Source: Pseudomonadota bacterium (GTDB lineage: Bacteria; Pseudomonadota; Alphaproteobacteria; Rhizobiales; Xanthobacteraceae). Taken from it: a stretch of DNA of 5,219 nt. The translations under genes were made by a program, and so were the position numbers. Below are positions 1 to 5,219 of this stretch, in pieces. Numbering within the stretch: the first letter of the stretch is position 1; the number at the start of each line of letters is the position of its first letter. The notes under the pieces are model-generated. The model ran no database searches. It had not been told where the DNA came from and saw only the letters and a program-made list of their open reading frames with translations. Location of the stretch: NCBI GenBank assembly GCA_023405565.1, contig JAEXXW010000202.1, positions 1-5,219 on the forward strand, written 5' to 3'.

Positions 1-1115
1 GCATGCTGCTCGGCGATACCGACGTCAAAGGTGCGGTTCGGGAAAGCCTTGGAGAAGATATCGACACCGGTGCCCGACGGCATCGCCGCCGTGATCGCAA
101 CGATGCGATCGTCCTTCTCGGCTTCCTTGACGAGGCTTTCGCCAAACACCTTCGTGTAGGACGGCGCGTTCGCTTTCGCCTTGGACTGACGACCCGTGAC
201 AACATCGAACTTGACGACACCATGATATTTGTCGTCTGACGCTTCCGCCGGCGCGTAACCCTTACCCTTCTGCGTCACGACATGAACCAGGATCGGTCCC
301 ATGTCGGCGTCGCGCACATTGCGCAGCACCGGCAGAAGATGATCCAGGTTATGGCCGTCGATCGGACCGACATAGTAGAAGCCGAGCTCCTCGAACAGCG
401 TACCGCCGGTGACCATGCCGCGTGCGTATTCTTCGGCGCGCGCCGCCTGGGTCTTCACGAATTTCGGCAGATGACTGCCGATCTGCTTGCCGATCTCGCG
501 CAACGAAAGATAGGTGCGGCCAGAGATCAGTCGCGCAAGGTAAGCGGACATTGCGCCGACGGGGGGCGCAATCGACATTTCGTTGTCGTTGAGGATCACG
601 ATCAGGCGCGAATCCATCGCACCGGCATTGTTCATGGCCTCATAGGCCATGCCGGCCGACATTGCGCCATCACCGATGATGGCAACGACATTGTTCTTCC
701 CGCCCGACAGATCGCGCGCCACGGCCATGCCAAGCCCGGCCGAAATCGAGGTCGAGGAATGCGCGGCACCGAACGGGTCATATTCACTTTCGGCGCGCTT
801 GGTGAAGCCGGACAATCCGCCGCCCTGCCGCAGCGTACGAATGCGATCGCGCCGGCCGGTCAGGATTTTATGCGGGTAGGCCTGATGTCCGACGTCCCAA
901 ATCAGCCGGTCTTCCGGGGTGTTGAACACGGCGTGCAAAGCGACGGTCAGCTCGACGACGCCGAGGCCGGCGCCGAGATGTCCGCCCGTCACGGCCACCG
1001 CGCTGATCGTCTCGTTCCGCAACTCGTCTGCGACCTGGCGCAGTTGACTGTCGCGCAGCTTACGAAGATCAGCGGGTGTCTGGAGGGTGTCGAGCAGCGG
1101 GGTAGAAACAGTCAT
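1..1115 (-). CDS. dxs: 1-deoxy-D-xylulose-5-phosphate synthase, N-terminal part (3' end outside window)
   Basis: Thiamine-diphosphate enzyme of the cytosol that condenses pyruvate with glyceraldehyde 3-phosphate to 1-deoxy-D-xylulose 5-phosphate, the entry step of the MEP isoprenoid pathway. Translating the minus strand from 1115 gives 371 whole codons with no stop. Seen in order: [10 protein letters not shown] (43-52, with the family's His at 46), [11 protein letters not shown] (73-83, His77), the ThDP/Mg motif beginning GDG at 148-150 and ending NDN at 176-178, [13 protein letters not shown] (181-193), GPIDGHN (250-256), and DVGIAEQH (364-371). Glu369 in that last motif corresponds to the catalytic Glu of the transketolase-type Pyr domain. 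The family is about 640 residues long, so roughly the last 270 lie beyond the left edge. The ATG at 1113-1115 is preceded by AAAGGTG at 8 nt. The gene is divergent from hpnN, which suggests supply of isoprenoid precursor for hopanoids (inference). No residue that I checked is missing. Confidence 0.97.
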   Translation of the reverse strand, partial: MTVSTPLLDTLQTPADLRKLRDSQLRQVADELRNETISAVAVTGGHLGAGLGVVELTVALHAVFNTPEDRLIWDVGHQAYPHKILTGRRDRIRTLRQGGGLSGFTKRAESEYDPFGAAHSSTSISAGLGMAVARDLSGGKNNVVAIIGDGAMSAGMAYEAMNNAGAMDSRLIVILNDNEMSIAPPVGAMSAYLARLISGRTYLSLREIGKQIGSHLPKFVKTQAARAEEYARGMVTGGTLFEELGFYYVGPIDGHNLDHLLPVLRNVRDADMGPILVHVVTQKGKGYAPAEASDDKYHGVVKFDVVTGRQSKAKANAPSYTKVFGESLVKEAEKDDRIVAITAAMPSGTGVDIFSKAFPNRTFDVGIAEQH

Positions 1116-1267
1116 TATCAAAACACCTTTGCTCCGGACGTTGTTAAACTTATGGCGCAATTACCGGATTTTGCTTCCTTGGAACGCAAAAAACATGCCC
1201 CGGCAAGCCCAATTACGCCAGCCACGGCTTTGCTTTCGAAAAATGAAGGTTACGGATACGGAAATTC
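1116..1267. promoter_or_regulatory. Divergent dxs / hpnN intergenic region, must hold both promoters
   Basis: This 152-bp spacer separates the starts of two divergent genes and is more AT-rich than its neighbours. I see no convincing consensus promoter. The best minus-strand candidate for dxs is TTGCGT (1184-1189) with GGTAAT (1160-1165) at an 18-bp spacer, matching only part of the consensus. An imperfect inverted repeat at 1171-1189 (TTGC-TTCC-TT-GGAA-C-GCAA) overlaps that candidate -35 and could be an operator. For hpnN the upstream sequence GAAGG (1245-1249) is too far from the ATG. GGAA (1260-1263) is 4 nt from the ATG at 1268 and 7 nt from the one at 1271. The location is certain by gene arrangement; the individual elements are guesses. 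Confidence 0.4.
1124..1130 (-). promoter_or_regulatory. Ribosome binding site of dxs
   Basis: On the minus strand AAAGGTG lies 8 nt upstream of the ATG at 1113-1115. It is a reasonable Shine-Dalgarno match and supports this start for dxs. Confidence 0.6.
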
Positions 1268-3913
1268 ATGATGGATTCGCAGAAGACCTCGGTTTTATCG
1301 GGGGTTATTGGAAAAATCGTCCAGGCCAGCATTCGGTTCCCGTGGCTCACAATCCTGCTATTTGGGCTGATTTCAGCGTTTTCGGGGGTTTATGCAGTCC
1401 GCAACTTCGCCATAAACACCGATATCAGCAACCTCATTTCACCGGAACTTGACTGGCGGAAGCGTGAAATCGCCTTCGAGAAGGCCTTTCCGAGCCGGTC
1501 CGAGACCATCCTGGCAGTAGTGGATGCTCCCACGCCGGAACTTGCCGCCCTCGCTGCCGATGCGCTGACAGACAAGCTCAAGCAGCAATCCGGCATCTTC
1601 AAAGCTGTCCGGCAACCCGATGGCGGTGAGTTTTTCCAGAAAAACGGCCTTCTCTTCCTGCCGACGGAAAAGGTCGGCGAGACGCTCGGCATGCTGCAGC
1701 AGGCCGGACCGTTCATCGGCATGCTGGGCCGCAATCCAAACTGGCAGGGTCTTGCCCAGGCCACCCAGATGAGCCTGATCGGGGTTCGCGGCGGCCGGAT
1801 CACCCTTGATGGCATGACCCCCGTCCTGGACCGGTTCTCCAATACCTTCGACCAAGTCTCGGCCAACCATCCGGCAAGCTTCTCCTGGCAGGAGATGCTC
1901 AACAACGCCAAATCCCAGCCCGGCGACACCCGCAAGTTCATCGAGATCTGGCCGAAGCTTGATTTCTCGGCGTTGGAACCGGGCCGGGCGGCGACCGACG
2001 CCGTCCGCAAGGCTGCGGCCGATATCGACATCGCATCCAATTTTCAGGCGCGCCTGCGCCTGACCGGGCCGGTGCCGATCTCCGACGAAGAATTCGCGAC
2101 CGTCAAGGAAGGCGCCCTGGTCAACAGTATCGGAACGGTCGTCATCGTTCTGATCATCCTGTGGCTGGCTCTCAAATCGGCGCGCATCATCGGGTCGGTC
2201 TTCCTCGCACTGACCGCGGGCCTCGCGATCACGGCCGCGCTCGGCTTTGCGCTGGTCGGTTCGCTGAACCTGATCTCCGTTGCTTTTTTCGTGCTGTTCG
2301 TCGGCCTCGGCGTCGACTTCTGTATCCAATACAGCGTGCGATACCGGGACGAGCGGTTCCGTGGCGAAAGTCTCCGCGAGGCACTGGTCGATGCAGGCAG
2401 GGGGCTCGGAGGGCCGCTGACGCTGGCGGCCGGCGCGACGGCGGCGGGCTTCTTTGCCTTTCTGCCGACGGATTATCAGGGCGTATCGGAACTCGGCCTG
2501 ATCGCCGGTCTCGGCATGATCATCGCCTATCTCGTCACAATCACGCTGCTTCCGGCGATCCTGGCCATCGTCAATCCGCCCGGTGAGAAAGAGCCTGTCG
2601 GCTATGCCTTCCTCGCGCCGGTGGATCGCTTTGTCGAACGCTATCGCATCGCCGTCGTGGCCGGCACATTAGGCGTGGCCATTCTCGGCGCGCCGCTGCT
2701 CTATTTCCTGCACTTCGATTTCAATCCGCTGAATCTGCGCAGCCCGACCGTCGAGTCGATTTCGACTTATCTGGAACTGCGTAAGGATCCGAATACGGGG
2801 GCAAGCTCGATCAACATCCTCGTGCCCAACGCCAAGGAAGCACAAGCCGTCGCCGAGAAGATGCGCGCGCTTCCGGAAGTGGCGCGGGTCATGACCCTTG
2901 AAAGCTTCATACCGGAGGATCAGGACGCCAAACTCGGCCTGATCAAACAGGCGCTTCCGGCGCTCGGTCCGAACCTGAACGTCAAGCCCGGACCTGCCCC
3001 GAGCGACGCCGACAGCATCGCCTCCCTCAAGCAGACCGCAGAAGCCCTGAACGGCATTGCCGAAGGCAATTCCGGTCCCGGCGCAATGGCTGCACAACGA
3101 TTGGCCAAACAGCTCGATGCCCTCGCGGCCGATTCAAGCGGAAAGCGGGCCACAGCCGAAAAAGCCATCGTCATGCCTCTGAACTTCAAACTGGCGGAGC
3201 TGCGCAACCTTCTGCAGGCCCAGCCGGTGACAGCAGAGAACTTGCCGGAGGATCTGAAACGCGCCTGGATAACGGCAGACGGAAGAAGCCGTGTCGAGGT
3301 CTTCCCGAACGGGGACCCCAATGACAACGCGACGCTCCGCGTCTTTGCACAGAAAGTCCTCGCGATTGCGCCAAATGCGATTGGCGGCCCGATCTCTATC
3401 CTGAAATCGGGCGACACCATCATCGTCGCCTTCATTCAGGCCGGCGCGCTGGCGCTGATTTCGATCAGCCTGCTGTTGTGGATCGTCCTGAAGCGGTTCG
3501 GCGACGTGCTGCTGACTATCGTCCCGCTGCTTCTGGCCGGCGTGATCACGATGGAAATCTGCGTGCTGATCGGCATGCCCTTGAACTTCGCCAACATCAT
3601 CGCCCTGCCACTGCTGCTAGGCATCGGTGTCGCGTTCAAGATCTATTACATCATGGCATGGCGTTCGGGTCAGACCGGGCTGTTGCAATCGAGCCTGACG
3701 CGCGCCGTGTTCTTCAGCTCGCTTACGACGGCGACAGCCTTCGGCAGCCTGTGGCTGTCGAGCCACCCCGGCACATCGAGCATGGGCAAATTGCTGGCGC
3801 TGTCGCTGGTGACGACGCTCTGCGCCGCGGTGCTGTTCCAGCCGGCCCTAATGGGTCGGCCGCGGAACGGAACTGAGCCGGGAGCAGACGCTGGCGGAGA
3901 TCGCGCTGGCTGA
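1268..3913 (+). CDS. hpnN: Hopanoid transporter HpnN, RND/MMPL superfamily
   Basis: Inner-membrane RND-type transporter of 881 residues. Work in Rhodopseudomonas palustris links the family to moving hopanoids to the outer membrane. The fold is visible as two RND repeats. TM1 is about 24-44, followed by a periplasmic porter loop (about 45-285) opening with FAINTDISNLISPELDWRKR, which I recognise as HpnN-like. Five helices follow (about 286-436). TM7 is about 461-481, then a second loop (about 482-717) with a Pro/Gly/Ala-rich stretch near 570-610, and five more helices (about 717-860). The first repeat carries the RND motif GLGVDFCIQYSVRYRDE (346-362) with Asp350. The equivalent site in the second repeat reads GIGVAFKIYYIMAWR (785-799), without Asp. 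The length suits the family. ATG codons at 1268 and 1271 differ by one residue, and the second is better spaced from GGAA at 1260-1263. A hydrophilic tail of about 18 residues after LMG (861-863) overlaps the convergent DUF2147 gene. Confidence 0.95.
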   Translation: MMDSQKTSVLSGVIGKIVQASIRFPWLTILLFGLISAFSGVYAVRNFAINTDISNLISPELDWRKREIAFEKAFPSRSETILAVVDAPTPELAALAADALTDKLKQQSGIFKAVRQPDGGEFFQKNGLLFLPTEKVGETLGMLQQAGPFIGMLGRNPNWQGLAQATQMSLIGVRGGRITLDGMTPVLDRFSNTFDQVSANHPASFSWQEMLNNAKSQPGDTRKFIEIWPKLDFSALEPGRAATDAVRKAAADIDIASNFQARLRLTGPVPISDEEFATVKEGALVNSIGTVVIVLIILWLALKSARIIGSVFLALTAGLAITAALGFALVGSLNLISVAFFVLFVGLGVDFCIQYSVRYRDERFRGESLREALVDAGRGLGGPLTLAAGATAAGFFAFLPTDYQGVSELGLIAGLGMIIAYLVTITLLPAILAIVNPPGEKEPVGYAFLAPVDRFVERYRIAVVAGTLGVAILGAPLLYFLHFDFNPLNLRSPTVESISTYLELRKDPNTGASSINILVPNAKEAQAVAEKMRALPEVARVMTLESFIPEDQDAKLGLIKQALPALGPNLNVKPGPAPSDADSIASLKQTAEALNGIAEGNSGPGAMAAQRLAKQLDALAADSSGKRATAEKAIVMPLNFKLAELRNLLQAQPVTAENLPEDLKRAWITADGRSRVEVFPNGDPNDNATLRVFAQKVLAIAPNAIGGPISILKSGDTIIVAFIQAGALALISISLLLWIVLKRFGDVLLTIVPLLLAGVITMEICVLIGMPLNFANIIALPLLLGIGVAFKIYYIMAWRSGQTGLLQSSLTRAVFFSSLTTATAFGSLWLSSHPGTSSMGKLLALSLVTTLCAAVLFQPALMGRPRNGTEPGADAGGDRAG

Positions 3914-4468
3914 TGGAGCACTGCCGGTCGTGGCGGCGGGGTTTGCCCCGCCAGGACCGGCAGCCCCTTTCTGGTTGCTTCCTTTTGATGACGGAGCAGG
4001 GCTCGGGGTGGGTACCGGCGCTGTCGCCGCGACCTTGGTCCAGGTCTCGCCACCACAGAATACCCCGAGGACACAACCCTGCACTTTGAGGGAGGTCGGC
4101 GAGAGCAGGGTCACGTTTGAATCATACATCTTGCCGTTCTTGGCGTTATAGATCTTGCCGACCCACCGGTTTGCCTCAGGCTTCCTGGCGTCGGGCTTCA
4201 TGTTCACCAGGATCGGCATCCCGAGTGTCGGGCGGCTCCGGAGTGCAGGATCAGGATTCTCCGCGTCGGTTCCGGGGCTCTGCTCCCAGCCGATGACGCC
4301 CCACAGGTTGCCGTCGCAGATGGCGACCCTGATATGAGCCGTACCCTCCTCCACGCGCCAATCGCCAGTCGGGTCCGGCGCAGCGGAAGGGCCAGTAGCT
4401 GGAACCTGCGCGACAGCTTGTCCCGCAGCGAGGACCGAAAACACCGTAAGCACCAAGAGCTTTTTCAT
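3848..4468 (-). CDS. Secreted DUF2147-domain protein, function unknown
   Basis: A 206-residue protein with a clear signal peptide: MKK, a hydrophobic core (LLVLTVFSVLAAG, 4-16), and probable cleavage after AVA (18-20). It should therefore be periplasmic or envelope-associated. I recognise a DUF2147 domain at about 32-146: DPTGDWRVEEGTAHIRVAIC (32-51), LWGVIGWEQSPGTD (55-68), NPD, SRPTLGMPIL (78-87), KIYNAKNGKMYDS (105-117), and GCVLGVFCGGETWTKV (131-146). Cys51, Cys131, Cys138 and Cys194 could form disulfides after export. From about 148 the protein becomes Pro/Ser/Ala/Gly-rich low-complexity sequence. The start at 4468 was chosen because the signal peptide begins there, with GGAAAG 9 nt upstream. 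An in-frame ATG at 4498, with AAAGG 10 nt upstream, would add ten residues and cannot be excluded. The last 21 codons and the stop overlap the 3' end of hpnN. Placement between hpnN and hpnO suggests a link to hopanoids, which is inference; the biochemical role is unknown. Confidence 0.87.
   Translation of the reverse strand: MKKLLVLTVFSVLAAGQAVAQVPATGPSAAPDPTGDWRVEEGTAHIRVAICDGNLWGVIGWEQSPGTDAENPDPALRSRPTLGMPILVNMKPDARKPEANRWVGKIYNAKNGKMYDSNVTLLSPTSLKVQGCVLGVFCGGETWTKVAATAPVPTPSPAPSSKGSNQKGAAGPGGANPAATTGSAPSASAISASVCSRLSSVPRPTH
3921..3963 (+). terminator. Strong two-part hairpin just after hpnN, probable terminator
   Basis: A 9-bp perfect outer stem (CTGCCGGTC 3921-3929 with GACCGGCAG 3955-3963) encloses a 7-bp perfect inner stem (GGCGGGG 3935-3941 with CCCCGCC 3946-3952) and a TTTG loop. 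A 5/2-nt internal loop separates the stems. It begins 7 nt after the hpnN TGA. On the plus strand it is followed by CCCCTTTCTGG, a weak T tract. On the minus strand it is followed by TGCTCCATCAG, with no T run, so it reads as a terminator for hpnN rather than for the opposite gene. It also lies inside the DUF2147 reading frame, encoding about residues 169-183 of the low-complexity tail. Confidence 0.55.
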
Positions 4469-4568
4469 GCTACCCAACTTTCCGAAACGTGTGCCCATAT
4501 CCGATTGCCTTTGCAGCCCACGGCCACTGGCGTAAGAGGCACCTCAATACCTTAACAGAATCAATGCC
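4469..4568. promoter_or_regulatory. Divergent spacer between the DUF2147 gene and hpnO
   Basis: These 100 bp separate two divergent start codons, so transcription of the DUF2147 gene (minus) should begin here, and hpnO (plus) has its nearest possible promoter here. I find no convincing -35/-10 pair on either strand. The only readable signals are the weak ribosome-binding sequences of the DUF2147 gene (GGAAAG at 4478-4483, and AAAGG at 4509-4513 for the longer form). The hpnO ATG has no good Shine-Dalgarno sequence. An in-frame stop at 4533-4535 limits how far upstream hpnO could start. Confidence 0.35.
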
Positions 4569-5219
4569 ATGCTTGAACGCCAAAACTACGACATTGCGGC
4601 TCTTTTTGAAGCGCGCGAACGCGAACGGTTCGATATCCATACCCGTTACCTTAACGAACAGATGGTCCGGGTCTTGCGGACGATCGGCTACGACGTCGGC
4701 TTCCGCCGCGGCCGTGGCCAGTATCTCTACGACCGGAACGATGCACGCTATCTGGATCTCCTGAGCGGCTTTGGTGTCTTCGGGGTCGGCCGGAATCATC
4801 CGGCCCTGCGCGTCGCACTGGAAAGCGTGCTGGACGCGGAATTGCCCAATCTTGTGCAGATGGATGTGCCGCCCCTCGCCGGCGTGCTGGCGGAACGGCT
4901 GCTCACGAAAGCGCCTTATCTCGACAAGGTGTTCTTCGCCAATTCGGGCACCGAATCGGTCGAGGCCGCGATCAAATTCGCCCGCGCCGCAACGGGGCGC
5001 TCGCGTATCCTGTCTTGCGAACATGCGTTCCACGGATTGACCTTTGGCTCGCTCTCGCTGATCGGTGACGACATTTTCAAGAACGGCTTCGAACCGTTGC
5101 TGGGCGACTGCGCCGCCGTCCCCTTCAACGATCTCAACGCCCTCGAGGACAAACTTCGCTCGCGCGAAGTTGCTGCTTTCATCGTTGAGCCGATCCAGGG
5201 CAATGGCGTTCATCTGCCG
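4569..5219 (+). CDS. hpnO: Class III aminotransferase, probable HpnO, N-terminal part (3' end outside window)
   Basis: PLP-dependent fold-type I class III aminotransferase. HpnO proteins are needed for aminobacteriohopanetriol in Rhodopseudomonas palustris, placing an amino group on the hopanoid side chain. The 217 visible residues, of the roughly 450-460 usual in this group, run open to the right edge. Seen: FDIHTRYLNEQMVRVLRTIG (21-40), YLYDRNDARYLDLLSGFGVF (52-71), GRNHPAL (74-80), the PLP-phosphate turn FANSGTESVEAAIKFARA (123-140), HAFHGLTFGSLSL (152-164), and VEPIQGNGVHLP (206-217), containing the conserved Glu207. The Schiff-base lysine is beyond the window. The ATG at 4569 was chosen because the frame is closed by a stop at 4533-4535 and no other start lies between. 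Its upstream sequence has no clear ribosome binding site. The class is certain. The HpnO assignment rests on sequence impression plus the adjacent hpnN; an acetylornithine- or GABA-type enzyme is the alternative. Confidence 0.88.
   Translation, partial: MLERQNYDIAALFEARERERFDIHTRYLNEQMVRVLRTIGYDVGFRRGRGQYLYDRNDARYLDLLSGFGVFGVGRNHPALRVALESVLDAELPNLVQMDVPPLAGVLAERLLTKAPYLDKVFFANSGTESVEAAIKFARAATGRSRILSCEHAFHGLTFGSLSLIGDDIFKNGFEPLLGDCAAVPFNDLNALEDKLRSREVAAFIVEPIQGNGVHLP

Noticed and set aside
1..1115. dxs as a broken gene, because no stop codon is visible
   Set aside because: The frame is intact through the catalytic Glu motif and simply runs off the left edge of the window.
282..1271. A 329-codon open frame on the plus strand
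   Set aside because: It is antisense to dxs, whose minus-strand translation matches the family throughout. The plus-strand protein is rich in Arg, His and Gln with no recognisable domain, typical of a GC-rich shadow frame.
1439..2329. A 296-codon open frame on the minus strand, with another at 1390-2040
   Set aside because: Both are antisense to the well-supported hpnN frame, show charged low-complexity composition, and resemble no family.
3874..3876. An out-of-frame TGA near the end of hpnN that might mark an ancestral stop before a frameshift
   Set aside because: The frame in use stays open for only 12 further codons and the tail length is not unusual for the family as far as I can judge. 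Nothing in the sequence requires a frameshift.
4548..4655. The 9-mer TACCTTAAC occurs twice, at 4548-4556 and 4647-4655, each followed by an A/G-rich stretch and an ATG
   Set aside because: One copy is inside coding sequence for conserved residues (RYLNEQM). Nine bases repeated once within 100 bp is weak evidence for a site, so chance is the simpler explanation.
4470..5213. A 247-codon open frame on the minus strand
   Set aside because: It is the antisense shadow of the aminotransferase gene, which has clear PLP-enzyme motifs in the plus frame.
1..5219. Mobile elements, CRISPR arrays, tRNA or rRNA genes
   Set aside because: I saw no terminal repeats, transposase motifs, regularly spaced repeats or RNA-gene signatures on either strand.

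Overview
The window looks like the edge of a hopanoid-lipid locus in an alphaproteobacterium, most likely of the order Hyphomicrobiales (Rhizobiales). The support is the roughly 60% G+C composition judged by eye, a DXS sequence of alphaproteobacterial type ([38 protein letters not shown]), and the combination of an HpnN-type RND transporter with a hopanoid-type class III aminotransferase. I cannot name the genus.

There are four protein genes. (1) Positions 1-1115, minus strand: the N-terminal 371 residues of dxs, cut by the left edge just after the catalytic-glutamate motif GIAEQH. (2) Positions 1268-3913, plus strand: a complete hpnN of 881 residues, divergent from dxs across a 152-bp spacer. 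(3) Positions 3848-4468, minus strand: a small secreted DUF2147 protein, tail to tail with hpnN and overlapping its last 66 bp. (4) Positions 4569-5219, plus strand: the first 217 residues of a PLP-dependent class III aminotransferase, probably hpnO, cut by the right edge and divergent from the DUF2147 gene across 100 bp.

The genes fit one pathway. DXS makes 1-deoxy-D-xylulose 5-phosphate, the first step of the MEP route to the C5 units from which squalene and hopene are built. HpnO installs the amino group of aminobacteriohopanepolyols, and HpnN moves hopanoids towards the outer membrane. The DUF2147 protein has no assigned function; its position between hpnN and hpnO and its signal peptide make it a candidate envelope accessory protein.

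The least ordinary structure is the hpnN / DUF2147 junction. The two tails overlap in codon-aligned antisense register, and a strong GC-rich hairpin 7 nt after the hpnN stop lies inside the low-complexity C-terminal tail of the DUF2147 gene. I saw no tRNA, rRNA, CRISPR, insertion sequence or other mobile element. Most of the window is ordinary core or lipid-metabolism sequence, and I do not see a wholly new system in it.
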